Origin: CAZLRH01 sp964562015 | Lineage (GTDB): Bacteria; Verrucomicrobiota; Verrucomicrobiia; Opitutales; JABDGR01 | Assembly: GCA_964562015.1 (NCBI GenBank) | Contig: CAZLRH010000010.1 | Location: forward strand, 69,339 to 133,338 | Direction of reading: 5' to 3' | Length of the DNA stretch: 64,000 bases | In this document: piece by piece, positions 24,349-32,414 of the stretch | How the letters are laid out: every line of letters begins with the position of its first letter | How positions within the stretch are numbered: position 1 is the stretch's first letter | Made by a program: the position numbers and the translations under genes | Notes under the pieces: generated by a model | Told to the model about the DNA's origin: nothing | Databases searched by the model: none | Seen by the model: only the letters and a program-made list of their open reading frames with translations

Positions 24349-25683
24349 TCATACCACTTCATCTTCCAAAATCCGCAACAAAAACGGCGCGCCCAAGACC
24401 ACGCGCAGTTTCTTCAGCCCGCGGATGGCTTGATGCACCGATTGCTCGTCCGAGGCGTGCGTGGTGAAAATCAGCTCGGCGGTTTTGCGCACGCGGTCTT
24501 CGTGCTGGATCATCGTCGCGATGGAGATGCGGTGGTCCGCCAGCACGCGAGCGACTTCCGCCAGCACGCCCGGGCGGTCCTGCACGGTCAGGCGCAAATA
24601 AAAGCGCCCCGTGATTTCCGCGAGCGACGCGATCGCAATGCCCGCGCCCAAATTTTTGTACGTGGTGGCGTCTTCCTCGCAAATCACAGGCGGCGGCGCG
24701 CCGCGCAGGGCGACCACGGCGTCGGCAATATCGCTCAACACCGCGCTGGCGGTGGCGTCCTGCCCGGCGCCGCGGCCGACGAGCACCGTCGAGCCCGCCA
24801 CGTCGGCACTCAGGCACACGCCATTGAACACGTCGTCCACCGACGCCAGCAAATTGCGCGTGGGCAGGAGGCACGGGTGCACGCGCGCAAACACGCGGTT
24901 GGTGGAGAAATCGCGGCTGATGATGGCGAGGAGCTTGACCGCGTAGCCGAGCTCCTTGGCGTAGGATAAATCGTGCGGCGTCACGTCGCGAATGCCTTGC
25001 ACGAGCATCTGGCGCGGCTTGATCCAGCGGCCGTGCGCGAGGTAGGCAAGAATGACGGCCTTGTGCGCGGCGTCCCAGCCGTCCACGTCGAGCGATTCAT
25101 CGGCCTCCGCGTAACCGAGGCGCTTGGCGTCGGCGAGAATCTCGGCGAACGGGCGGCCCTCGCGCGCCATGCGGGTGAGGATGTAATTACAAGTGCCGTT
25201 GAGGATGCCGTAAATCAGCCGGAAGCGATTCGCGATCAGGCCCTCGCGAATTACTTTGATGATCGGAATGCCGCCGGCGACGCTCGCCTCGAAAAAATAA
25301 TGGCCATGCCCTTGCTGCACGAGGCGGAACAGTTCCGCGCCGTGCGCGGCCAGCAGCGCCTTGTTGCCGGTGACGACCGCTTTGCCCAGGCTCAAGGCGC
25401 GCGCGGTGAGCACCCGGGCTTCGGTCACCCCGCCAATTAATTCGCACACGATGTCGATGGACGGGTCGTCCACAATCGACGCGAGGTCGGTGGTCAAAAT
25501 CTTGCGCGGGGCGGCGATGGTGCGGCGCTTGCGCAAGTCGCGCACTCCTATGCGGGCAATCTCGAGACCCACGCCCAGGCGCCGCTCCAGCGCGGCGCGA
25601 TTGCTGTGCAGGTGTTTCCACACCCCCTGCCCAACCGTGCCGAAGCCGAGCAAACCGATGCGTATGGTGCGCTTGTCCGCCAT
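24349..25683 (-). CDS. hom: homoserine dehydrogenase with ACT domain
   Basis: A 444-residue enzyme that reduces aspartate semialdehyde to homoserine. The nucleotide fold opens with IGLLGFGTVGQGVW; GILNGTCNYILTRM and DESLDVDGWDAAHKAVILA are catalytic-domain signatures. The C-terminal ACT domain (about 355-430, RLTVQDRPGVLAEVARVLAD) gives threonine feedback in many relatives. It supplies homoserine to the metX product. ATG start. Confidence 0.94.
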   Translation of the reverse strand: MADKRTIRIGLLGFGTVGQGVWKHLHSNRAALERRLGVGLEIARIGVRDLRKRRTIAAPRKILTTDLASIVDDPSIDIVCELIGGVTEARVLTARALSLGKAVVTGNKALLAAHGAELFRLVQQGHGHYFFEASVAGGIPIIKVIREGLIANRFRLIYGILNGTCNYILTRMAREGRPFAEILADAKRLGYAEADESLDVDGWDAAHKAVILAYLAHGRWIKPRQMLVQGIRDVTPHDLSYAKELGYAVKLLAIISRDFSTNRVFARVHPCLLPTRNLLASVDDVFNGVCLSADVAGSTVLVGRGAGQDATASAVLSDIADAVVALRGAPPPVICEEDATTYKNLGAGIAIASLAEITGRFYLRLTVQDRPGVLAEVARVLADHRISIATMIQHEDRVRKTAELIFTTHASDEQSVHQAIRGLKKLRVVLGAPFLLRILEDEVV

Positions 25684-25727
25684 GGAGAAAGGCCAATGAA
25701 TGGGGCCGCCAGAGTGGGCCTGGCCGA

Positions 25728-25926
25728 ACCCCAGAGCACACAGAGAACGCGGAGAAAGTCAAACGTCGAGCGGTGGCCACGCAAAGGCTGAAGGCAAAAG
25801 GATGAATTTCCCCATGCCGGCTGAAAACCCTCCCTCCGTTGCTGCATTCCAGAAAACCGTCATGACTTCAGTGCCTTCTGTCGCCTTAGTGGCGTTCTTC
25901 TCTGTGTTCTCTGCGCCTCTGCGGTT
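25728..25926. repeat. degenerate palindromic repeat with ACAGAGAAC arms
   Basis: The left arm (25728-25757, CAGAGCACACAGAGAACGCG) and right arm (25895-25926, CTCTGTGTTCTCTGCGCCTC) are imperfect reverse complements with one gap. Such arms are seen between genes in many unrelated genomes. The 254-bp gap between hom and plsY contains nothing else I can support. Confidence 0.5.
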
Positions 25927-25937
25927 CAATCTTCCTC

Positions 25938-26561
25938 TTATTTCTTCTTCGCAAACCGCGCCTCGGTGCCGGCGAGCAGGCGCTTGATGTTCGCGCGATG
26001 GCGGACCACGATGAGCACCGCAATTACCGCGCACAGGCCGACATTCGGTGGCTGCTGGTTGAAGGCCCACGCCACCGGCGTCAGCGCGAGGCCCATGAGC
26101 AGCGAGGCCAGCGACACATAACGCGTCGAGTAAAACACCACCAGCCACACGGCGATGCCCGCGAGCATCACCAGCGGCATCAGCGCAAACAAGCCGCCCA
26201 CGGTGGTGGACACTCCTTTGCCGCCGCGAAATTTGAGAAACATCGAGCAACTGTGGCCGATGATCGCGCCCGCCAGCCCCGCAATGCCCATCCAGGTCAC
26301 GGGTGCACTGTCGGGCAGCGCGTGGAGCGCCTCGAGTGCGCGCGGCCAGCCCGCGGCGACAATGCCCTTCAGGCAATCCAGCGCGAAAACGATATTGCCC
26401 GCCGTCTTCCCGAGGACGCGCTTCACATTCGTGGCGCCGGGGTTGCCGCTGCCTTCCTTGAGAATGTCCACCCCGCGCCGCCGGGCAATCATTACGGCAA
26501 ACGAAATCGAGCCGAGCACATAGCCGAGGACGGCGGAAACGATGATCCAGGCGGAGGGCAT
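25938..26561 (-). CDS. plsY: acyl-phosphate glycerol-3-phosphate acyltransferase
   Basis: A 207-residue membrane enzyme making lysophosphatidate from acyl-phosphate. Motifs: GSISFAVMIAR, GSGNPGATNVKRVLGK, AIIGHSCSMFLKFRGGKGVSTT and a C-terminal VVRHRANIKRLLAGTEARF. The ATG at 26561 begins at the first helix; the in-frame extension to 26783 is unlike the family. No Shine-Dalgarno is seen. Confidence 0.93.
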   Translation of the reverse strand: MPSAWIIVSAVLGYVLGSISFAVMIARRRGVDILKEGSGNPGATNVKRVLGKTAGNIVFALDCLKGIVAAGWPRALEALHALPDSAPVTWMGIAGLAGAIIGHSCSMFLKFRGGKGVSTTVGGLFALMPLVMLAGIAVWLVVFYSTRYVSLASLLMGLALTPVAWAFNQQPPNVGLCAVIAVLIVVRHRANIKRLLAGTEARFAKKK

Positions 26562-26785
26562 GGGAGGACGCAGACGGAAAACTGGATGCAGAAAGTAGAA
26601 GGTCGCGCGTAGAAGGGGAAGAAAGAAAGGCGGTGCGGCGAGGCGCCGGGGTTGGTTTTGTCGGGGAAAGTTGCCGGCGTCAGGCGGAGAATTTGGTCGA
26701 TACGGGCTTCTGCAGGGTGGGAATTTATTTGAATCGGGCGCAGTTTGCGGGGAGCGTGGCGAAGCGCGCGCCGTCCAGGCCATTT

Positions 26786-27247
26786 ATGCAATTACTCGCG
26801 GTCATCCTCCAAAGCATCCTGCTCGCCCTGTTTCTGATGCAGGACACGGTGAATCTGGCGCCCTTCAATAATTTGGCGGCCCAAATCCGGAGGTTGGGCT
26901 GGGCCAAAACGATCCTTGGCACGTGCATCACCGCCGGTTGCGCCGCGGCGAGCCTTTATTTGACGATCAAGTACCGCGGCGCGCCCCTGCCTTTGGGTGC
27001 CAAACTCTTTTTCGTGCTCTGGTGGGGCATGCTCATGCTGGGCATGTGGATGGCGTGGTACCAGCCGTACTTCTTTGGCCCGAGCGCGAAGGATCTGGAG
27101 CTTTATCATGACCTCTTTGAGGGCACGCATTCAATATTGCCCGCCCGTCATGGCTTTCGCGGTCCGAACACCTTGCATTTGGTTCTGCATTTTTTCATGA
27201 TTGCGTGCGCCGTGCTCGGGCTCTTGAAAGTGGCCGGCGGGTACTGA
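26786..27247 (+). CDS. hypothetical membrane protein, four helices
   Basis: A 153-residue protein with four hydrophobic helices (LLAVILQSILLALFLM; ILGTCITAGCAAASLYLTI; LFFVLWWGMLMLGMWMAW; LVLHFFMIACAVLGLL). I recognise no family. The start at 26786 is preferred because AGG lies 9 nt upstream and the upstream extension is not membrane-like. It is followed after 14 nt by another small membrane protein, so they may work together. Confidence 0.65.
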   Translation: MQLLAVILQSILLALFLMQDTVNLAPFNNLAAQIRRLGWAKTILGTCITAGCAAASLYLTIKYRGAPLPLGAKLFFVLWWGMLMLGMWMAWYQPYFFGPSAKDLELYHDLFEGTHSILPARHGFRGPNTLHLVLHFFMIACAVLGLLKVAGGY

Positions 27248-27261
27248 GGCAATTTTCCCCC

Positions 27262-27717
27262 ATGAAACGTGTCGTCGTTATCGCGGTCTTTTTCCTGGCG
27301 GGAGCCCTTTTCGGCTGGGGTATCTGGGCGCCGACGCTCGCGTGGTTTTCTCTTCCGAACGATCCGAATGCGCAAGGCGCGGATCTCGCCACGATGGCGG
27401 GATTTGTGCTGAGTTGGGGCCTCCTCTTTGCTTCGGCCCCGCTGGGGGCCGGGTTGCGCGGCCAGCCACCGCTGGCGGTGGCGCCGCTTTTGCTCTACCT
27501 TATTCTCGGCGGGCTGATTAGCGGCTTGGTGGCGTACTATTTCCACGCGCTGCACACGTCCACGGCCTCGCTCGCTGCGCGCCTTGGCGGCAAGGGCGCG
27601 CTCACGATCCACCGGCAGCCGATTACCCGTATCCCGCTCATCGGGGCGGCCTTCGTTTTCGTCATGGCCGGCACGCAGCGGCTGCTGGCTTCGGCGAAAC
27701 CGAGCAAGGAGCGATAG
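27262..27717 (+). CDS. hypothetical membrane protein
   Basis: A 151-residue protein with four hydrophobic segments (VVVIAVFFLAGALFGWGI; MAGFVLSWGLLFASAPLGAG; VAPLLLYLILGGLISGLVAY; IPLIGAAFVFVMAGTQRLLA). No motif points to a function. The ATG after a short TC-rich leader is chosen; the longer start would overlap the preceding gene by 43 bp. Confidence 0.6.
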   Translation: MKRVVVIAVFFLAGALFGWGIWAPTLAWFSLPNDPNAQGADLATMAGFVLSWGLLFASAPLGAGLRGQPPLAVAPLLLYLILGGLISGLVAYYFHALHTSTASLAARLGGKGALTIHRQPITRIPLIGAAFVFVMAGTQRLLASAKPSKER

Positions 27718-27752
27718 GCTCAAGCGCGGTCCGTTTGGCGTCGCGAGATAAA

Positions 27753-28130
27753 TTACCAGCCCACGCGTTTGAGCCCCGGCACGGCGTCAAAATGACCGTC
27801 GCGGGTTAAGACAGGGAGGTCATACTGACGGGCCGGAGCGGCAATCCACAAATCGTTGCCGGGGATCGGTCGCCCGCGAGCTTTCAAGTCCGCGCGGATA
27901 TCGGCATAGTGTGACGCAGTCATTGAAATGATATCGAACACCGCAACATCTTGTAGTAGATGTTCCAAGTCGCGCTCTAACCGCTTTCGCTGGGACGAGC
28001 TTTTTAGACCAAAACGATATTCTCCGAGGACTATCACGGGTAGGGCCAGCAGCGGCGCCGATTCGATCACGTTCGCGAGGGCCTCATTTTTGGCGAGGAA
28101 ATCCGACAGCGCATTGGTGTCTAGAATCAT
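27753..28130 (-). CDS. vapC: PIN-domain ribonuclease toxin (VapC-like)
   Basis: A 125-residue PIN toxin beginning MILDTNALSDFLAK; LPVIVLGEYRFGL carries the second acid, GRPIPGNDLWIAAPARQYDL the third, and VLTRDGHFDAVPGL the last. Its ATG overlaps the antitoxin stop as ATGA. Probable RNase; target unknown. Confidence 0.9.
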   Translation of the reverse strand: MILDTNALSDFLAKNEALANVIESAPLLALPVIVLGEYRFGLKSSSQRKRLERDLEHLLQDVAVFDIISMTASHYADIRADLKARGRPIPGNDLWIAAPARQYDLPVLTRDGHFDAVPGLKRVGW

Positions 28131-28414
28131 TTCCAGTCGTCCGGGTGAATTTTTTCACATGCGTCTTCAATAACCTGCTTAACGTGTTCCAACTCATCAG
28201 CCAAGTCGGCACTACGGCCATAGTGCTTCATCCAGGGCTTTTTAAATGCGCCAGCCATTTCCATCCAGGGCTTAGTTTTCACCGCCGTTGGCTTGGAAAG
28301 CACTTTGTCGGCCACCGCCGTAATGACGAATTGGCCCAAGGTTTGCCCGTGCGCGCTGGCCGATTTTTTGGCCGCGCGATGCAATTCCTCCGACAATTCA
28401 ACGATTGTTTTCAC
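28127..28414 (-). CDS. antitoxin partner of VapC-like toxin
   Basis: A 95-residue protein starting with GTG. MKTIVELSEELHRAAKKSAS is a ribbon-helix-helix-like DNA-binding N-terminus; the acidic C-terminus (ADELEHVKQVIEDACEKIHP) would bind the toxin. The GTG lies 7 nt after a -10-like box, fitting a leaderless transcript. Overlaps vapC by four bases. Confidence 0.8.
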   Translation of the reverse strand: MKTIVELSEELHRAAKKSASAHGQTLGQFVITAVADKVLSKPTAVKTKPWMEMAGAFKKPWMKHYGRSADLADELEHVKQVIEDACEKIHPDDWK

Positions 28415-28421
28415 AAACCCA

Positions 28422-28451
28422 ATACTATCATCAAAACAGGGCCAAAAGCAA
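28422..28451 (-). promoter_or_regulatory. probable promoter of vapC-antitoxin pair
   Basis: TTGCTT and TAGTAT separated by 18 bp on the minus strand. The -10 box ends 7 nt before the GTG start, so the expected transcription start coincides with the start codon. Confidence 0.5.
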
Positions 28452-28464
28452 GTGAGAGCGTGGC

Positions 28465-30054
28465 CTACACCCCGACTACCTGCAAGCCCAGGATGGCCTT
28501 ATGGCTTTTGATTTCCTGGAGCGCGGCGTCGGACGGCCGGGTGTCCACTTCGTAAACCGCCAGCGCTTCCTCACGGCCTTCCGCGCGGCTGAGCGACATG
28601 TTGGCGATGTTCACGTTGTGCTTGCCCAAAACCGTCCCGAGCATGCCGACGATGCCGGGCACGTCGCGGTTGCGCAAAATCAGGAGCGTGCCCTTCGGAT
28701 TCACTTCGACGCTGTGCCCGAGCAGGCGCACGAGGCGCGGGCGCTGGGCGGTGCCGATGAGTGTGCCGGCCACGTCGTAAACCTTGCCCGCGGCGTCGAA
28801 CGCCTCGACCTGGACGAGTTCGGTGTAGTCGGCGCTCTGCGATGACTTCGTGGTCTCGACGGTGATGCCGAGCTGCTGGATGCGCAGGGGCGCGTTGACA
28901 TCGTTGATGGCCGCGCCGCTGATGCGCCGCAGGTAGCCGCGCTGGATGGCGCGGGTGAGCGGGTTCGCATCGAGTTCGCAAATTTTTCCAAAATAGGTGA
29001 TGCGCAATTTCTCCACCTTGTCGGGTGCGACTTGCTGCAACACCGCGCCGAGGCAGTCGCCCAATTCCAGATACGGGCGCAACACGCCGAGCGTGCGGGC
29101 ATCCACGGAAGGCATGTTGACAGCATTGCGGACGACGCCCCCGCGCAGCACTTCGGTGATGGCTTCGGCGACTTCGAGGCCGACACTTTCCTGGGCTTCC
29201 TTGGTCGAGGCGCCGAGGTGGGGCGTGAGCACGACGTTGGGCAGGCTGCGCAACGGGTGGTCGGCGGCGATGGGTTCTTCCTCAAACACGTCGAGCCCGG
29301 CGGTGGCGACCTTGCCTTCCTTCAGCGCCGCCAGCAACGCGCTCTCCTTGATGATGCCGCCGCGGGCACAGTTGAAAATACGCACGCCCTTTTTCATTTT
29401 CGCAAACGCGGCTTCGTCCACCATGTACTTGGTGTCGTCGGTCAGCGGCATGTGCACAGTGATGTAATCGGCGTCGGTGAATATCTTGTCCTGGGTCACC
29501 ATCTCGACGTTAAGGGCCTTGGCGCGAGCCTCGGTGAGGTACGGATCATACGCCAGCACGCGCATCCCGAAGGCTTGCGCGCGCTTCGACACTTCGGCGC
29601 CGATGCGGCCGAGGCCGAGCACGCCGAGGGTCTTTTGCATCAATTCGCTGCCCGAAAAGCTTTTCTTGTCCCACTGGCCGGCGCGCATCGAGGCCCCGGC
29701 CTGCACGATGGGGCGGGCGCCGCAGAGCATGTGCGTGAAGGTCAGTTCCGCCGTGGCGATGGTGTTGCCCGAGGGCGTGTTCATCACGATGACGCCCCGC
29801 TCGGTGGCGGCCTCAACATCGATATTATCCACTCCGACGCCCGCGCGGCCCACGACTTTGACCAGCGGCGCCGCGGCAAAAACCTCGCGGGTGATTTTGG
29901 TTTCGGCGCGCACCACGATGGCGACGACGTCCTTCACCAGCGCCAGCACTTGCTCGGGCTTGGAGCCGTAGGCTTCAATGACTTCAAAGCCGGCTTGCTG
30001 CTTGAAATAGGCCACGCCCGAGGGCGAGATGCGGTCCGCGACGAGAATTTTCAT
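28465..30054 (-). CDS. serA: D-3-phosphoglycerate dehydrogenase
   Basis: A 529-residue enzyme for the first step of serine synthesis. The NAD-binding motif is LGVLGLGRIGAEVSKRA; the catalytic Arg lies in NCARGGIIKESALL and the Glu/His in FEEEP and TPHLGAST. The long form has an intervening allosteric domain and a C-terminal ACT domain (LLILRNRDVPGIVGMLGTVL). The ATG at 30054 matches the family N-terminus MKILVADRISPSG; an in-frame start at 30171 adds 39 unlikely residues. Confidence 0.95.
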   Translation of the reverse strand: MKILVADRISPSGVAYFKQQAGFEVIEAYGSKPEQVLALVKDVVAIVVRAETKITREVFAAAPLVKVVGRAGVGVDNIDVEAATERGVIVMNTPSGNTIATAELTFTHMLCGARPIVQAGASMRAGQWDKKSFSGSELMQKTLGVLGLGRIGAEVSKRAQAFGMRVLAYDPYLTEARAKALNVEMVTQDKIFTDADYITVHMPLTDDTKYMVDEAAFAKMKKGVRIFNCARGGIIKESALLAALKEGKVATAGLDVFEEEPIAADHPLRSLPNVVLTPHLGASTKEAQESVGLEVAEAITEVLRGGVVRNAVNMPSVDARTLGVLRPYLELGDCLGAVLQQVAPDKVEKLRITYFGKICELDANPLTRAIQRGYLRRISGAAINDVNAPLRIQQLGITVETTKSSQSADYTELVQVEAFDAAGKVYDVAGTLIGTAQRPRLVRLLGHSVEVNPKGTLLILRNRDVPGIVGMLGTVLGKHNVNIANMSLSRAEGREEALAVYEVDTRPSDAALQEIKSHKAILGLQVVGV

Positions 30055-30252
30055 GAGGGCGACGTGTGGTGACTCAGTGGAGAGAGTGGGCCCGCGGCTG
30101 CTTGCACAGTACGGGAAAAAGGCGGGATTAAACACGCTCAGTCCATAAAGGCAAGCGCGCGGGGAGGGCATCCGACTCGGGTCGGCCGGGTTAAGCCGCC
30201 GCGCCGCAAGGGGTTACGATGGCGCCGAGGGGGCGGCACGATTTTTTTGTGA

Positions 30253-30280
30253 TTGCACCGGCCCTGCAGGTGCCTATAAG
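30253..30280 (+). promoter_or_regulatory. probable promoter of the cytochrome gene
   Basis: TTGCAC and TATAAG with a 16-bp spacer, 47 nt upstream of the cytochrome ATG. Both boxes are close to the sigma-70-type consensus, and no other such pair was seen in the serA-cytochrome gap. Confidence 0.55.
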
Positions 30281-30327
30281 TGCGACTGATTCCGGCACCC
30301 TTGCCGGACGGTTTGTTTTCCCACCCC

Positions 30328-30924
30328 ATGAATAAGTCCCTGTCTCTCTGGAGCGCCAGCCTCTTGGCCGGCCTCGTCCTTTCCTCTCCCGCGCTGATGG
30401 CGGCCGATGCTCCGGCCGCTCCGGCTGCCGCCAAACCGGCGGCGACCACGACCGCGACCACGTCCACCACCACGACCACAACGACGACGACGACCACGAC
30501 TCCGGCGTTCAAACCGGATTTGTCGAAACTGCCGAAGGCTTCCGACAAGACCGGCCTCACGTGGGACAAGGACATCAAGGCGGTTTTGACGCCCTCCTGC
30601 TTTGGCTGCCACGGCGGCAACAACCCCGCGCGCCCGAGCAGCGGCTACAATATCACGACCCTCGCCGGCGCCATTGCCGGCGGCAATCTCGCCAAGCCCG
30701 ACGCGAAGCCCGATGACAACCAGTTGAAGGGCCCGGCCATCGTGCCCGGTCATGCCGACCAAAGCCCCCTGCTGGTTTACGCCGGTGCCGGTGCGAAGTT
30801 GGTTCCGGTGGCCTTGATTATGCCTCCGCTCAACGCCCAGGCCAGCACGACGAATCCGCATCCGGCCCTCACCGCGGACCAGCTCTCGCTCGTCCGCGCA
30901 TGGATTGACCAGGGCGCGAAGTAA
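30328..30924 (+). CDS. exported cytochrome c-like heme protein with Thr-repeat linker
   Basis: A 198-residue protein: signal peptide (SLWSASLLAGLVLSSPALMA), Ala/Pro stretch, a run of twelve Thr after TTTATTS, then a cytochrome-like domain with one heme motif CFGCHGG (about residue 100) and a distal Met in ALIMPPLNAQ. This type, often joined to planctomycete-type domains, is common in Planctomycetes and Verrucomicrobia; electron partners are unknown. The Thr tract is encoded by repeated ACC/ACG/ACA codons, so its length could vary without frameshift. ATG 30328 fits the signal peptide. Followed by a strong terminator. Confidence 0.82.
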   Translation: MNKSLSLWSASLLAGLVLSSPALMAADAPAAPAAAKPAATTTATTSTTTTTTTTTTTTPAFKPDLSKLPKASDKTGLTWDKDIKAVLTPSCFGCHGGNNPARPSSGYNITTLAGAIAGGNLAKPDAKPDDNQLKGPAIVPGHADQSPLLVYAGAGAKLVPVALIMPPLNAQASTTNPHPALTADQLSLVRAWIDQGAK

Positions 30925-30963
30925 GCCGGATTCCTCCGGCTTTCGCCCGGAGTTGAATTTTTC

Positions 30964-31001
30964 AAACAGGCGGAGCCCACCGGGTTCCGCCTGTTTTTTT
31001 T
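30964..31001 (+). terminator. intrinsic terminator after the cytochrome gene
   Basis: Stem CAGGCGGA/TCCGCCTG extended by CCC/GGG around an ACC loop, followed by eight T residues; 43 nt after the stop codon. A textbook rho-independent terminator. Confidence 0.9.
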
Positions 31002-31088
31002 GTGCGGCGGGCGTTTTTCCCGCTTGAGCCGGAAACGCCAGCGCGGTAAGGTGCCGGTTCACCGGGCTAGTCCCAACGCATTCCGACC

Positions 31089-31529
31089 ATGGGTTTTCGA
31101 CGTCACCAACTGTTCACTGTCTCCGCGCTGGCGGCGTTTTTTCTGGTCGCGGCGGCCAGCGTCGTGTCGGCGGCCTCCCCGTACGAGGGCAATTACCGGG
31201 CGGGCGTGGCCTATGTGCGCACGCTGGTCGGCGGGTTTCCGCCCACGATCCGGCAAAAGGCCTTCATCTTCACGGCGCAGGTCCACGCGAACGGCACGTT
31301 CGATATTTTCGTTTCCGGCATGTCCTTGCAAGTTCAGCGCACTACGATGCGGATGGCGATTCAAGGCACCGTCAGCGACACCGGCAAGGTGCACATCACC
31401 AAGCCTCTCAACGTGGCGACGGGCGACGGGCAGATCACGGGCACCAGCCTGAATTTGAAATGCGTGTACATCCGCACGCCCCGCGTGGTGAATTATTACG
31501 ACTTGCGGCTGAAGCGGCGGGGGAGCTGA
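31089..31529 (+). CDS. exported hypothetical protein
   Basis: A 146-residue protein with a signal peptide (LFTVSALAAFFLVAAASVVSA) and a beta-rich body (AFIFTAQVHANGTFDIFVSG; GTVSDTGKVHITKPLNV; GTSLNLKCVYIRT). I recognise no family. It stands alone between a terminator and a repeat region. Confidence 0.6.
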   Translation: MGFRRHQLFTVSALAAFFLVAAASVVSAASPYEGNYRAGVAYVRTLVGGFPPTIRQKAFIFTAQVHANGTFDIFVSGMSLQVQRTTMRMAIQGTVSDTGKVHITKPLNVATGDGQITGTSLNLKCVYIRTPRVVNYYDLRLKRRGS

Positions 31530-31612
31530 TTGAGAAAGGAAACGGTTCGGCCTAAGCCCTGCACCGCCGAGCACGCGGAGACCGCAGAGAAGGTCTTACT
31601 CCTGCATTACTA

Positions 31613-31752
31613 GAATCCATCTCAAATTCAATTTTGGATGAGATTTTCCAGGGCCGTCGCAAGCGACGCCCCTACCGTCCAAAGGAGCCCGTCGTGAAAA
31701 TCGTAGGGGCGCCGCTGGCGGCGGACCCTTTTGTCGAAATCGAGATAGATTC
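31613..31752. repeat. nested palindromic repeat with GTAGGG units
   Basis: Two self-pairing hairpins in opposite orientation (31651-31675, GTCGC/GCGAC; 31703-31728, GCCGC/GCGGC), each ending in GTAGGGGCG, inside outer arms 31613-31629 and 31736-31752 that match at 14 of 17 positions. The whole 352-bp gap 31530-31881 is otherwise non-coding repeat-like sequence, including CACGCGGAGACCGCAGAG near 31575 and CTTTCGCGATCTTCGCGG near 31797. The short open frame across it is a by-product. Confidence 0.7.
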
Positions 31753-31881
31753 CTATCTGCGGTTTGCGTTTTCTCTCGGTCTTTTCCTTCGTGCCTTTCG
31801 CGATCTTCGCGGTCAAGTTTCCTTCTGGTTTTTTACGAATGGGGAAATGCCTTTTGCGGGAAAAAAAGGCCAAGGCGGGAG

Positions 31882-32370
31882 TTAAGTTGCGGGCGCTGCG
31901 CCAACTGATCCTGCGCGTTTTGTCTCCAGAAATTTGCGCAGCGCGCGCAGGCGCTTGCCCGTCTCCCAGCGAAAAATCCAAGCCATCAGCGGATGAAGCA
32001 AAAACCGCAGCCAGCGAGGCCGGGACTGGAAAGTGAATCGATAGGTAATCGACGATTCGGTTGGCGAGAGATCTTCGTGGCGAATGGAAGCGGCGAAGCT
32101 TTCGAAAAAGAGCGGGCGATTCAACATTTGCACGGCGGCGAGCAGGGGCGGATGAAACGCCACGTACTTGGTGCGGAGGGCCAATCCGCCCAAATGCCAC
32201 TTGCCCGCGCAAACCGAGATGGCGCCGAGGGCCGCCTGCGGATATGCGGGCTCCAAGTGGGCGGCCCGCAACAACGTATCCCATTCGAGCCGGCGCGGGT
32301 AATCGTGCAGCAACGCAAAAACGTCGGCGCTGGAAGCCGGAATGCGTTCGCTGAGGGTGCCGGTGGGCAT
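31882..32370 (-). CDS. SRPBCC (START-like) fold protein
   Basis: A 162-residue protein: TLSERIPASSADVFALLHDY, RRLEWDTLLRAAHLEP and SSITYRFTFQSRPRWLRFLL match the polyketide cyclase/SRPBCC pattern of a hydrophobic-ligand pocket. No function can be given. The ATG at 32370 is preferred over a TTG at 32412. It follows the SGNH gene on the same strand. Confidence 0.65.
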   Translation of the reverse strand: MPTGTLSERIPASSADVFALLHDYPRRLEWDTLLRAAHLEPAYPQAALGAISVCAGKWHLGGLALRTKYVAFHPPLLAAVQMLNRPLFFESFAASIRHEDLSPTESSITYRFTFQSRPRWLRFLLHPLMAWIFRWETGKRLRALRKFLETKRAGSVGAAPAT

Positions 32371-32414
32371 GAAAAATGAGAATAAAGACCGAATTATTTT
32401 ACGCGCCGTCAAGG

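Noticed and set aside
30412..30510. Thr-codon repeat considered as a phase-variable switch
   Set aside because: The repeat unit is three bases, so slippage changes length but cannot shift the frame; kept only as a linker-length observation.
31634..31885. An 83-codon open frame starting in the repeat region (RRKRRPYRPKEPVV...)
   Set aside because: It is a translation of the GTAGGG palindromic repeat and flanking degenerate repeats, with no independent protein features.
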